DNA of 64,000 bases from Hygrocybe punicea. Its lineage: Eukaryota; Basidiomycota; Agaricomycetes; Agaricales; Hygrophoraceae. A model generated the notes under the pieces. That model had not been told where the DNA came from. It saw only the letters and a list, made by a program, of their open reading frames with translations, and made no database searches. The stretch spans positions 4,581,590-4,645,589 of the forward strand of contig OY744471.1 of the NCBI GenBank assembly GCA_963556145.1, read 5' to 3'. Shown one piece after another: positions 1 through 11,444 of the stretch. The first letter of the stretch is position 1, and each line of letters starts with the position of its first letter. Position numbers and translations under genes: made by a program.

Positions 1-630
1 TTCAACAGCACAGATCGTCCACTGAACGAGAAGAAAAATGGTGGCTGGGTACTCCCAGCCGCCCATGTAAGTTTCATTTTTACTTCTTATGATTCTAACT
101 ACAACACCAACAGAGCTCCATGACGTACCATCACCCACCACTGCCCCCGCTGCAAGTAACACATAGCAGGGGAGGGGTGCACCTACCCCACTGCCACTTG
201 GTAAGGTTTTTATTCTTATTGCTAAAATGCTGCACATTACTACCAGTTACCCACCCCAATGCCATCGCCGCCACCAGACCACAAACATGACCACAAACAC
301 GACACCCACAAGGCTGAGATGCTCCCACATCTGCACTTGAACGAATGCAAACATCAACACCACGGCCAACGCAGTAACCTCAGATGTCCCACCCACCACC
401 ATGTCAAACGTGCCCTATGCAAACGAACGTGATCATGGGGGGTAGTGGGTTGATGAGATAGAATGTGTGGCAGGGGGTGGTGCACCCACCCCCGCTGCTA
501 TTCGGTATCAACGATACCTGGCAGATGCAGAACTAGCTATTTGGTTGTAAGTTCTTTTTGATTTGGCTTCGTTTGATGTGTAGGTTCGCCAATATCAATA
601 TGTTATGTTATGAATCGACATTAGACAGAT
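1..630. repeat. Non-coding repeat DNA with palindromic 'B' modules
   Basis: I see no credible gene here. Two copies of a recurring hairpin module are visible. Around 40-75 a GGTGGCTGGG/CCCAGCCGCC palindrome is followed by GTAAGT and a T-rich run. Around 465-505 a GGTGGTGCACCCACC palindrome occurs. The same layout recurs inside hAT-like elements further along, so this is probably the interior of one such element cut by the window edge (inference). Confidence 0.5.
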
Positions 631-670
631 CAGGCAATTAGCTTAAGCTTCGACACTCTTTCTTGCATGC

Positions 671-2458
671 ATGTTACCTCGACAGAACATTCAAGTTGCA
701 TTTGAAGCACTAGGTGACCATGTACGCTCAGCATTGTGGACCCAGCTAGGTGATGCAGCCCGACTGAACGCTCATCGGGATGAGTGCTTGCATTTATATG
801 CAATTGTTGATCAGGCAAGTTTCACCTCTCTTGCTTGTTCATGGAAGATATTCAAGATCCGAGTAGCATACAGCTTCCCTGTCGCAACAGGAGAGAAATA
901 TTATTTTTTCCAGCCTTGAATCAATGATTGATCATTTGGATCAGGCAGCAGTTGCTTCAGCTGACCCTCCGGATGCAGAGCGTATTGAAACTACACGAAT
1001 TGAACGTTCTGGCCAGCAAGGTCGCCCACGAATCGAAATTAATCGAGATTTACTTGCCACTGCATTGGAAATGCGTGGTCCATCTACCCTTGCACCGATA
1101 TTCAGGGTTTCAGCGAGGACAATTCATCGCCGTGCACTTGATTATGGTCTTGTTGAACCAGGCCCCCCTGTCTACACTGAATATCAAGCTCCAGATGGTT
1201 CAATGAAGCGCCAATATATGTCATCCACAGCCCCTGCTTCAGATATTTCCGATGAAGCATTAGATGTCATTATCCGTGATATCATCGACACATTTCCGAC
1301 ATTTGGACGCCAGATGTTGAGGGGCCACCTCAGATCTCTCGGCTACCACATCCCAAGGCCACGCATGGAATCCTCATACCTTCACATTCATGGGCCCTCC
1401 GCATCACAATTTGGTCCACGAAGGATAGAAAGACGAGTGTATTCTGTGCCTGGTCCGAATTCTCTATGGCATCATGACGGACAGCATGGTTAGCAGACAC
1501 ACCTCTCCACTTTCCAGCTTTGACCTTGTTTCGCAGGACTTATACGCTGGAAGATTGTGATTCACGGATTTATTGATGGAAAATCCTGACTTGTTACAGG
1601 GATGCAAGCTCACAACAACAATCGTGCTCAGACTGTTCTCAACCTTTTTCTGGATGCTGTCAGCATTTTCGGACTCCCCAGCTGTGTCCGAGGAGATCAC
1701 GGCACAGAGAATCTCCTTGTTGCTCGGCACATGGAAGATGTTCGTGGCATTGAAAGAGGCTCATACATATGGGGAAGGTACGCTCACTGTTTCTTTGCTT
1801 CTCTATGTTATCTGTATACATATTTTCCATGTACAGGAGTGTTCACAATATCCGGATCGAACGTCTTTGGGTTGATGTCACTTTAGGGTTTGGTGGAAAG
1901 TGGAAACATTTATTTCAAGATCTTGAGGCATATGACAACCTAGATCTCAGCAGCAATACTCACACCTGGCTCTTACACCACTTATTTCTCAATGCGATAA
2001 ATGATGATATTCAAGACTGGATTGGTGCTTGGAATAACCATGTCATCACGATTCGAGGCAAACGCTCATGCTCACCACGGGATATGTTCTTCTTCGGAAT
2101 GATCACAGAGGGCCCGAGAGGTGTTGAATTACCAGAGGAGGACATACCTGAAGATGAGTTGGCACAGTACGGGATAGACTGGGAGGACATTGATGATAAC
2201 CGAATTCTTGCGCACCATGATGCAGCAAATCCTCTTGAAGATGATGAAGACGAGCTTGAGGCAGCTGATCATCAGGTACCCAATCATCTGGCCAACGTTG
2301 AGGTTGAAGGACCAACATGCCCTCTCACAGAAGAACAGGTTCAGTATATTGATTCTAGACTGGAGGATCAAGGGATGTGGCAGTCGCAAACAACGGAATC
2401 CTACCGTCGTTGCTGGAGGTTGGCATTGGAGGAATGTAGACAAATGTATATACTCTAG
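671..2458 (+). pseudogene. DDE integrase-core transposase, broken (IS3EU-like?)
   Basis: This is a spliced reading frame for an integrase-like transposase of the kind common in basidiomycetes and fish. The N-terminal part (671-1490) holds a helix-turn-helix-like stretch (FRVSARTIHRRALDYGLVEPG). The catalytic core follows. The first Asp lies in WHHDGQHG at about 1470-1490, just before a 48-bp intron. The second lies in RGDHGTEN at about 1690. The Glu lies in RIERLW at about 1860, after another intron (donor near 1777, acceptor near 1836). An acidic tail ends at 2458. All three catalytic acids are present. An in-frame TGA at 1587-1589 (expected CGA Arg in DGKSR) breaks the core. The first intron, near 806, would be of the GC-AG type. 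Assignment to IS3EU is by analogy only. The family call 'integrase core domain' is firm. Confidence 0.75.
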
Positions 2459-2733
2459 AACCTATGGACCACTCCCCAATACATACGATGGGTTCAGAAT
2501 GCAAATCCTTGCAAAAGCCGCTTTCATCACTTGCACTTCCAACAGTTCTGAGTATGCAATGGCGATGAGGGGAATCAACCCAAGGACATGGGGTGAACCT
2601 GAAGGGGGCTATTCAGCATTCTCAATCACACCACGGAACCTGAGTGCAGAAACGCGTGCGTGCAGTAAGTTCACTGGCAGCCAAGGCACATCTTGCGCGG
2701 CTTTCAACAGTCAATTGGGGATGAGGTAATTAT

Positions 2734-3045
2734 AGCCCATATTCGTCCTCGGGGTCATCGAATGTACGAAGGCTCGCACACCATCTCATCATCAGGTATG
2801 GCAGTGACCTTGAGCTCACCATCAAGTCAATTGAGGATCACATCAAAACCATTGCGGCAGATGGGCTCCTCAACACAGGGAAGACTGGCACGGTTGCGCC
2901 ACTCGATGAGTTCACAGTAGAGAGCGTCCGCTTCGAGTTTGAAGGCATGCAACTCGCAAGAAACGAGGACACAATGGTGGCGGGAGGTGTGAACGTGGGT
3001 GATGGACGAGCTGATAATAGAAGACATGGAGAGGTTGCCCTATAG
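2734..3045 (+). pseudogene. Orphan coding-like stretch, unidentified
   Basis: One frame stays open for about 90 codons and has protein-like composition (key stretch RYGSDLELTIKSIEDHIKTI, then an acidic and Gly-rich tail), ending in TAG at about 3043. No start codon is obvious. I do not recognise the family. It follows the transposase on the same strand, so it may be a third product of the transposon or a captured exon. It could also be chance. Confidence 0.3.
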
Positions 3046-4099
3046 TAACAAGTATGAAACTTACGAGGAAGTGATCACTGCGGGCACCTCTCTGTGTTGG
3101 CGTTGTGTGTTGCACGATGCTCTGCAGTGTTTGCGAGCAGGCTGGGTTTCTCTTGGTAGAGCCTTGGATGATGTGCACGTCAATTGACTGATCCGTACAT
3201 GTTCGTGAGGTCACGGTGGAAATGGGAACCCCTCATCCCGTTCCCATTGTCCGAAATCAAGCTGAAAAGTTGAACATAGACGAAAATACATCGGTTATTG
3301 CAAAACACTTGCCTGAACAATGAGAAAGTACTCATTCTAAACCTTTTTCCAATCCCCAATCGTGAACCATTAATTATAAGTCGCGACAATTGGGTTCGAG
3401 CCTTCTGCTTTGACTGCACAGGTCTAGACACCACCCAGAACGGCACCTACAATATCAACGAAAAAGGAATTCCACAGAGGCGAAGAGCGGTCAGGAGGTA
3501 GGGGGGAATAATGGAGTAAGAAAGTCAGATCTCAAGCACGGTCACAGAAACAACGATAAACCCCACAGGGGCACGTTACGCACCCCAATGTGAGCCATGA
3601 AACGTGAAAGGTTCCTCTCCCTGTTGAGCGAATGATCCTCCGATTTTGGTTTCCCTTCCGCTCCTGCATCTACTTTTGCTGCAGCTCCGGTTGCTCAGCG
3701 ATGAGCGTTGCCTTTTCCGGGATCCTCGTTCGGCTCTCCAGGGATATCTGTGAGAAATCCGTAGTCTTTGACCAGCGTACATGCCTTGTTAGGCCCGAGT
3801 TGGAGGAGACTTGCCAGGAACAACGGGGACATTGGTGGTTCCAGACTAGTGGAATCAATTGCCCACCCATTAGTACTGGTAGTGCCGGTGCTGGTGCTGT
3901 TCACAGATGTGGAAGTTGGTGGAATAAAGCTGGCTGGACGGCAAGGCAACTGCAATGGGGTAGTGAGCGGACGGAGAAGAGGACATAGTGGAACCGAGAG
4001 CGATGACACCTGCAAAGTTGCGTTATAGCAACAGGCTTCACTAAGGGGCGTAGCGTTGCGTTACGGTCAACACAAACTTTGGTTTGACTGATGAATCAC

Positions 4100-4394
4100 T
4101 GATGAATTGTGGAGGTTTGTTTTAACTTCGAAGATCTGGCGTTTGTGCTCTTTGACTTGCTGGCGTAAACTTTCCGGAATTTGTTGCGTCAGCTGTAGTG
4201 GGGTATGAAGAAGTAGATCAGCCTTGATGAACAAACGGAATTTGTTACCTGAAATTTTACGCGCTCTTTGACTTTGGTCTCAACAACTTCACGTATACGT
4301 ATCATAGTGTCAAGGCGCGAATGGACATCTTCAGTAATTTCCTTGAGTGCATTTTCAAGCAATGGTCGGACAATTCTTTCTGGAGAACAGATAC
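4100..4394 (-). pseudogene. Two phase-compatible exons of an unidentified helical protein
   Basis: On the minus strand, exon 4394-4249 (CAG acceptor and GTAACA donor) encodes a charged helical segment beginning SPERIVRPLLENALKEITED. It joins in frame, across a 56-bp intron, to exon 4192-4100, which begins LTQQIPESLRQQVKEHKRQ. The two exons keep phase and both have proper splice sites, so a real gene once existed here. Further minus-strand frames with protein-like composition lie at 3695-4015 but are shifted and interrupted. Flanking exons are not recognisable. I cannot name the family. The segment is predicted to be coiled coil. It lies between the two transposon genes in the opposite orientation, so it is either a host remnant or captured cargo. 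Confidence 0.4.
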
Positions 4395-4648
4395 CTGGAT
4401 AGATCCGATAGAATAGCGTGTGTGAAGGAGAAATAAATTTGTGCAAAGAATATATTAGAATAAATACAAGAGATGGCGCTCACCTGGTTGGTTCAATCGC
4501 GGGGGTCAGTTCCGCTACTTTAGCAGCCTCAAAAGTCGTCCCAAGCATGGTTAGAGCGCACAGAGTGCGGCAATGGTGTCATGTGGTTTTGACATGTGCT
4601 TCGACCTTTTCACCAAATTAAATTGCCCCAAACCTTTCGACCCTCTTG

Positions 4649-7641
4649 ATGCAGAGGTATGATTGTACGCGGTGCAGGGAGGCTGGAGACCGTTGTGCAG
4701 AGTTTGTGTCACCACAGGTAAGTGCTCTGGCTCGCCCTGAGCCTCAATTTGACCTAGGAAGCAGGAACTTGCAAATGGCCAACAGCTATGTTTCTGTGGA
4801 CACCCAGATGTTGCTCATTCCGCAAGTCCAGATTCGGCACTTGCAACACTCCCTGTGAAGGGAGGCTGCCCCGAAAGATGGTGTCTAAGGTTCCAAACAC
4901 CTGATTCTGGTCCTGTTACTCCGAGATCAATTTGTGTGTGCGGAATTGGTTGGTTGGGCCACGTCAGGTTAGTGTTGAGTCTGGCGATGTCAATAATAAC
5001 AGTCCTTTAATTTTCGGCAGCCAAGTTACCCCCACAGTGCTTGAAGGTACCCAGGCTCGGCCATTTACAACATGGGAGCCTCCGCAACCCCTGAATCCAG
5101 ATACATCTACAAATGGGCGTCGTGTTGAAGCAATGACACGCCACCAACGTGTCACCCCCTTTATCCCTTCTGCCAGCGGATCTGGAGCAGCTGCCCGTGG
5201 TGGAGGCCGTGCATCCCGCCAAAAAGGAGCCCCTTCACGTGCTCGAACCACTGCCAATGACCTCCTTCAAAACTACCAATTTGATATCTGCATTCTTGCC
5301 AATCCAGTATGTGTGTGTTGTTCGTGGACGGCTGTTCTTAAAAACACTCATCCAATGCATATAGTTAACCTCTGTGCCCGATGTCAGCAAAGCAGAACTG
5401 GAATACTTCATCAATAGAATCTGGACAGACCGAGTGCCAGAAATGTTACAGCACATGCGGGCCTACAACCTTATGATTTATGCTAACATCGATGCAATTC
5501 CAAACGACAATGCCGCTCTTTTGTTGAATACTACCATTCAACGGCATCTCGATGCACATTTTCCCACAATGCCTTGTTCCCCTCAAAGAGCGATTTCTAC
5601 ATCAGATGAGCAGTCTATTGCTGCTGATTTCTACCATCTGCCGTGGCGACCAGTCAGCATCAGATATCGGAAAGCATATGCTAATAATGGCCCCTACCAT
5701 GCAGTCAGTAACTCAAGTATACCGTACCATCTGATGACGTGGCGTGAAATCTTTTCAAATGGACAAGGCACAGCAGGAAGAGAACTGCGCAGAATACAGA
5801 ATGTTGAGGATCGGCCTCTGATTTTCATTGGTACGAATGGTCACTATATTTGACTGGTACTGAACGCTGACCTCAGACCCAGCGCCACAGTTTGGTTTGC
5901 TGATGGGGCCAGTTATTGCTGGAATAGTGCAGCCACATCGCTGTTTTCATGCCCGAGTCTTCAAAGACTTCTGTACCGCCCTTCCAAGTGATGAATTGGA
6001 TGACGAGTTTGAATGCTTTGTAACCTGTCCTCAGTCAACCACAGAGACGCTGCCAGTGATCTTGCTTGACCCTGCACCAGTGCCGGTGGTTGGTCCATCT
6101 ATGCAAGGGGTGCGAGCAGATGCTACTGCCCCACTGGCAACTGGCCCTACACCGGCATCTTTATCATCTACTCTGGTCCAATTACCTCTGTTCCTCCCTC
6201 GCAACTCACCAAGTCCACCCCCTTTCGATTTCCACGACGATTCTGTTACCTATTTGTCCTTGACGTCCTGGTAGGAAGAGATTGAATCAGAAATCAACAA
6301 AGGCGAGGATGAACACACATTTTTCATGAAGGCAGGCAGCGTCGATAGTGCCGCTCAGGCACTGCTCGAGTTTCTTGTTGCCGTTTCCTCTGGAAAAGAT
6401 AATATCAGCCGCCCTCGGCGGGAAGAATTGGGTGTCAAGATTCAACTTGGGTCATCGCTTGTAGGTTTGTTTTTCAGTCAGAACATCACATTTCATGTGT
6501 AAGTGCGAGAACAGCTACATGTGTGATATGATCTGATTTGTACGACATAGAGGTCAGGGCACCGGGGATGGAGTTATTCGGGCTGTGCTAGAGGCTGCGT
6601 TACAAAAGATGGTTCAAGATGAACGATACTGGCGCCTTGGTCTCGATGAAGGCTATTATACACTAGCGCCACGTCTGGAGTCCTCGCAATCTCGCCGGAT
6701 TCAGCTTCAAGCATATGGCAGCCTTATCATCATATCAATTTTCTACGGCATTACTCCAGATCCGGTTTCACCATTTATTCTCGCAAATATATTCCAAGGA
6801 GATGCTATACTCCAATCACAGGAGTTCATTGCAGCTGTTGCACCAGGAACAGCGGTGTCTTTCTCAGAGTGGCCACCTGATGATTCCACTGTCTTTGCAT
6901 CACCTAGGAACATCGCGCTATTGTCCAATCTTGAGATCCAGGTATGTTTTATAGGGACATCGACACCATTGGATGACTTATTGATTTACATATTCCAGCA
7001 TCGGGACATTGCCGATTATGATGCAGCTCAGTTGCGACAGCTGAGAACTAGAGTCTTTCATGATACCCTTATCGGAAAGCCAGAACCCTCGGAGGTGATT
7101 GCACTTGGTAATGGACTGTCAATCAAGGTATCGGAAACAGTGGAAGATATCTCCACAGTAAGAGGGTCAAATATACGATTACCTACAGTTAACAATGGAA
7201 TGACAGGCATTCCGTGGTCCCATGGGTATATCTCTCCTCAACCAGTTATTTTCCCGATGTGTCACGGATCCGGCACCAGTGCTGGCACTTGTGTCATTCA
7301 GATCGTTGCCTTCCTCTTTCAAACTTCACACTGGCGAACTGGAAGAACTTCCAGAGGTGGGTCTGCCGAACGGAGGCACAGAGCTGAATGCTTTGAGTCA
7401 GCTTTTCATTCAACACCTGTCTCGGTATCTGAATGGACTTGGCCATCCCCATCATACGATTTACAACAACTTGGTTTCCCTTGAGAAGCAGGATGAAGCA
7501 GCAAAAGACAAGGGTTTCCGAGCTCGTCAATTTTTATACCAGATGACAGGGACAACCTTTTTGCAGTCATCATCATGCAATTTATATGTGCATACACTCC
7601 TGGTCATTAGTTCACTCATTGTCTCAATGTCAATGGTTTAG
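4649..7641 (+). pseudogene. HECT-like protein of the DDE transposon, multi-exon, probably decayed
   Basis: This is a long spliced frame on the same strand as the transposase. It opens with Cys/His-rich segments (CTRCREAGDRCAEF at about 4660; CFCGHPDVAH in another frame at about 4785). A Gly/Arg linker at 5100-5260 follows, then a helical region (5390-5850) starting after an intron with donor GTATGT near 5307. The block at 6550-7200 resembles the N-lobe of HECT ubiquitin ligases: GQGTGDGVIRAVLEAALQKM, then ERYW...YYTLAP, then a QAYGSLIIISIFYGI helix with a following FILANIF. I could not place the catalytic Cys of the HECT C-lobe, because the frame shifts near 7250-7330. HECT partners of DDE integrase transposons are known in fish (G2E3-like). 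The pairing here is inferred from position and strand. Confidence 0.5.
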
Positions 7642-8040
7642 TTATGATTCAGCAAGTCATCCGTTGTGAAACCAAGTAGCACTCCTCCTGGCTGGAAGGT
7701 ATGTTATCTTTAATTGTAACAATCCTGATATGAAATTCATGGGGTAAGTGCAGATTCCTGCGCAGCCACTCTATTTCCATAGTTGCTTTAGCAGCACCGA
7801 TGTTGCTGTGACCCTCACGCTTGTAGAAATGCTGGAGACTCCCATCCCAGATAATCCTTCTGTAGTGACAAGTTTCGACCTCTGGATGCATCAAGCCCTT
7901 TGTCCCATCAACGACATTGCAGATGGCGCCTTCGAAACTTTTACCATGGTCTAATTCCACATTGAGCCTTTTCACAGCCTTCTCATTTCTGTCTTTGTCG
8001 TCATTGCATCATTTGCCTGCTGCACTGCCTCATTGCTGTA
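7642..8040 (+). other. Downstream tail of the HECT-like gene
   Basis: A plus-strand frame at 7752-7954 reads PLYFHSCFSSTDVAVTLTLV and on to a stop at 7952. It may be the last exon of the upstream HECT-like gene. No splice junction linking it is certain. Nothing else is recognisable here. Confidence 0.25.
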
Positions 8041-8144
8041 TCGCTTGCCCTGTGTATCGTTTTCTCATCACTTACCCTGTATCATTTGCTCATCGCTTGC
8101 CCCGTGTATCGTTTGCTCATCGCTTGCCCCATGTATCGATTGCC
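8040..8144. repeat. Short tandem repeat, about 26-bp unit
   Basis: About four imperfect units built on TGTATCGTTTGCTCATCGCT followed by TGCCCC lie head to tail. Unit length drifts between 24 and 27 bp. Confidence 0.7.
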
Positions 8145-8481
8145 GTACCATTCCAGATTCCAAATTACGGTACACATGAACTGTACCCCTGCAATTGTTC
8201 GCTGTTGTACACAGCCGTAATAACACAAAGTTTGATGTGTTTTGATAGGCTCAAAGCATTTTTGGCATAAGCTCTGGCCTCTGGCAAAATGAGAGCTTGA
8301 CCAATCTGGGTCAGTAACACTGTCCGTTTGCACAACCAAGCTGCACCGTATATAAATGGCCTTGAGTGCCAAAATCTCCTATCTTCTACACCCCCATGAG
8401 TTCAAATAACCAAGGTAATAAGTGGTCGTGATATCAATCTACATGACTGACTATATATCAGATCAACCCCAGACCCACTGT

Positions 8482-8552
8482 TGCAAGATTCGTAGTGACC
8501 GTGGTGGAGAGAGTGCTATCTTAAACGTACAGGCCATCCGAGTCCTGGCGAG
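8482..8552 (+). pseudogene. Remnant of a second integrase-core exon
   Basis: The frame starting at 8482 reads CKIRSDRGGESAILNVQAIR and ends at a GTATGT donor near 8553. The SDRGGE motif matches the second catalytic Asp block of integrase-core transposases. The remaining catalytic blocks are not visible nearby, so this is an isolated relic. Confidence 0.35.
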
Positions 8553-8875
8553 GTATGTACATTGGTAGTTCAACATAAATTAAATTAACCTTTGGTTTGC
8601 CTAGTGCTCTAGAACCCCATCTCTGTTCAGTGTATAACCGTACGGTTGAGAAACTACACAGGAGTCTGGAGAAAAGCAAAGAGGGTTAGCATGACAATCA
8701 CTCAGTGATCAAGTATACATACATGTATTAACCATGTCACGTTCACGAATGTATTTGTGTTAGCCACTTGTCTGAATCGTTGGAACGTTGGTCAGCCTGT
8801 ATCATATTGTCGTTGTCCTGGGAATGATCATATGAGTGGTTGGCAGAGGATGTGGAATGGTCCTGGATAGGGTAT

Positions 8876-9390
8876 AGCACGGGTAACCCGTGGGTCGGGA
8901 TTTCCCAACCCGCGGATGCAGACGCCATACCCTCACCAGGTATGGGTTGAGATTGACCCGTTTAACTGCAGTTTCGTGGCGTTTTGTGTGTACCCCTTGA
9001 GGGTATGCAGTTCTGGAGAGCCAAATGTCTTGGGACAGACACGTTTGGCTCTCCTAGCCTCTTTACACCTCGCAAACACTGTGCACACGTCAATTGAGGT
9101 GGACACATGTTTGCGAGGTGATTTGGAGGTGGTGGCAGTTACATCGTTGTCGTTGTTGTCGTTGTCGTTGCCCATTCCCATCGCCATGGTGCACATGCGC
9201 ACATGGCTCGCTCTTGCTTCGCATTCCGATGATGGGTGGCTGTGGGTGCTGTTACCTGGGGGGTGGTTGCCTGTTGCAGGGTTCCAAGGGCCATCGTGGT
9301 TGAGGTTGGTTGTAGCTGTGGGGTCTAGTGTAGCCGTAGTAGAAGTTAACAATGATATGAAAAAACATACTTATTTTTTGCATCCATGAG
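8876..9390. mobile_element. hAT-like non-autonomous remnant with CAATTG module
   Basis: It starts with TAGGGTATAGCACGGGTAAC and a run of ACCCG/CGGGT palindromes, like the TAG-ended elements elsewhere in the window. At 9066-9120 it holds a near-perfect copy of the palindromic A module (CACCTCGCAAACA...CAATTG...TGTTTGCGAGGTG). A GTTGTC microsatellite follows at about 9145-9175. I could not find the matching right end or an 8-bp target duplication. The right edge abuts the truncated cullin fragment. Confidence 0.45.
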
Positions 9391-9394
9391 TGGA

Positions 9395-10590
9395 CCTAGT
9401 GCTGAACGGGATGATCATCACTGAAGACAAACAACAGCACCATAAAACTACCTTCGGTCGCCAACCATTCCAATCCACCGTCCACCTGAGCCTTTTCGGT
9501 CACCTCTTCCATGATGCTCCAGCTGCCCTCCGCTAGAACATCCTTCGACCGTTGAACTTCCTCTTCAACGCATAAGTTTACATGAGCAATAAATTCTTGG
9601 GCTATATTTTTTAGTGCAGCTGAATGTTCGATAAACTCGGTCACATAAAATGACCAAGTCGTGTCGATGTAGAAGGCTTCGAATGTCGGGTTGTATTGGC
9701 CATGTGTGATCAAATTAGGGACAAGCTTGATTATGGAAGGTCGCATTTCATGTTCTCGTCTAAGAACGTTAATGAAAATGAGTATTGCTGGCCCCCTGAG
9801 ATCATTGGTGAGTTCCGCTGACCGGTTCTCCCGTTCCCAAGTGACCCATTGATGTATACTCAGTCTCAAGCGTTCAGCGATGTGTGGATTTAGGAAGATT
9901 CGATCAGCAAATAGTGAGTAGGCGAGATCACTGAAATTATTGGTTCAACATAAAACTAAAACAGACAATGAGAGAGGTAGGAACATACCAAACACCGAGC
10001 AGCTTTGTATTGTGCAGGATGTATAGTTGATCGAGGTATGTCAACAGAGACTTGAGCAGGGATTGGACAGCATCCGTGAGCCATCAATGATTTCAAAAGA
10101 TAGTTGGTCCTACCAATTCACTCTCGAACGTATTCTCATGAAGAGTTCCATCGATTGCGTGGCGTCTGGTATGTGCTGAACGAGATCGCCGGCCAAGCGG
10201 CCCACACCCTGCTCGAGTTCGAGGCGAAGGACCTCATACAAGCCTTCGCCTCTTTTTGAGATAGTGACAACGAAACGGCATGCCGAGTAGATACCCTCAT
10301 ACGTAGTGGGGAGTGTCTCTGGGCATTTCTCGTCAGCACCGTCCCGATGCTTCGCTTAACGAGAGTGAAACTCTGATCATGAAGAGTTTCAGGTGGCGGA
10401 GGCACTAATGAAAGAAGTGAGATTTGAAGTATACAGTAGCAACTTCCCCCTCACCCCTGCTTCTCCGCTCGCTCATTTGGTAACCTGCTTCCCCAAACGC
10501 TCTCATGTTGATTGTGTCGCGTTTTCGCTCTCTTGATGATCTGGTGCCTCGCCACTCTCTGTGTTCTCGTCTCACTTTCTGGCCCATGGC
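9395..10590 (-). pseudogene. Cullin N-terminal fragment (CUL4-like), truncated
   Basis: Spliced minus-strand reading gives successive cullin-repeat features. PPPPETLHDQSFTLVKRSI (about 10400-10345) is followed by LPTTYEGIYSACRFVV and GEGLYEVLRLELEQG (10320-10190). After an intron from about 10115 comes LLKSLLTYLDQLYILHNTK (about 10050-9990). After a second intron (about 9988-9931) comes a long exon with FYIDTTWSFYVTEFIEHSA and EEEVQRSKDVLAEGS, ending near 9450. A basic first exon, starting at ATG 10587, is possible. Between about 10345 and 10315 the frame shifts by one base and a TAA appears in the downstream frame. The body, cullin-homology domain and neddylation site are missing, and the fragment stops next to a repeat at about 9390. 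Cullins scaffold RING ubiquitin ligases. The N-terminal repeats bind adaptors. CUL4 assignment is tentative. Confidence 0.65.
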
Positions 10591-10749
10591 GTTGGTGAGG
10601 TCGAAGTGATGGTTGTGGGCGACGATGCGAGTCTTGAGCGAGGGAGCGGAAGTAGTTGCGTGCTGCGGGTCACTCGGCTACTCCTCTCGAGCCCAAGTCC
10701 TATGACAATCCTGTTTGAGTAGTCGAAATGAAAAAATATTATTAAAAAC

Positions 10750-10810
10750 ATGCTTTTGGCAGCAGGGGATGGGCGAACCATCCCACCGCTGCTCTCGTTC
10801 AATTGCGTAG
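10750..10810. repeat. B-type hairpin module
   Basis: GCAGCAGGGGATGG/CCATCCCACCGCTGCT forms an imperfect hairpin stem preceded by an A/T-rich stretch and ACATGC. This is the reverse-complement layout of the GTAAGT-flanked modules. A CAATTG core lies just after it at 10800. Confidence 0.5.
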
Positions 10811-10927
10811 TGTTGGTTGTTGGTCGTGGTTGGTTATTGGTCGTTTGTTGTCACACAGGGCATTGGGCTGTGGTGACACAGGCATGTAAATCAATATGCC
10901 TACTTCAAGCGAAAAAAAAAATCACAT

Positions 10928-11143
10928 ACTTTACTGGAAAGTTTATAACACTTGCTAGAAAGTTTGCGACGCTTACCAGAAAGCCCAAAACACTTGCCAG
11001 AAAACTCATAACGCTTACCGGAAAGTTTGCAATGCTTCCGGAAAGTTTTGCAATGCTTCCGGAAAGTTTTCGAAACCTACCGGAAAGTTTGCGACACACT
11101 CCGGAAAGTTTGTACTACTTACCGGAAAGCTTAGGGATATGGC
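10928..11143. repeat. Tandem array of about 10 units of 20-21 bp (CCGGAAAGTTT)
   Basis: Units of the form ACCGGAAAGTTTGCAATGCTT repeat head to tail with point changes, mainly in the CCGG/CCAG position and the tail. Most units keep GAAAGTTT. The array ends about 300 bp upstream of the DUF3669-type gene, but nothing shows a regulatory role. Confidence 0.85.
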
Positions 11144-11444
11144 GGATATTCAAGTTCGGGCAAGGAAATTATCTCAGGATCCTGGAAAGATTAACATTTC
11201 TTTTCAAAGTAATAATTATTTTGGAAACTCTATTGCGCTTTTGCCAAAAAATTCGTTGACTTGGGGATAAAATCTCCGTTCTGGGAGCCAAATGTTTTTG
11301 TCCAACGGCGACCCTCATAATCAAGGGCTTCGAGTATATCCGTCACCTCGAGTCATCACGTTATCCTTAGCATAGCTAATTACACCTCCAAGGCACTCCA
11401 ATAATCAGATATTGGCCAACTCTCCCGGTAACCCAAGCCAACTT

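Noticed and set aside
1464..1730. Minus-strand open frame over the DDE core
   Set aside because: Shadow of the transposase exons.
8000..8144. Possible CRISPR-like array
   Set aside because: The units are contiguous tandem repeats without unique spacers, in a eukaryotic context.
10928..11143. CRISPR-like or TALE-like reading of the 20-bp array
   Set aside because: No spacers, and the translated repeat has no protein signature.
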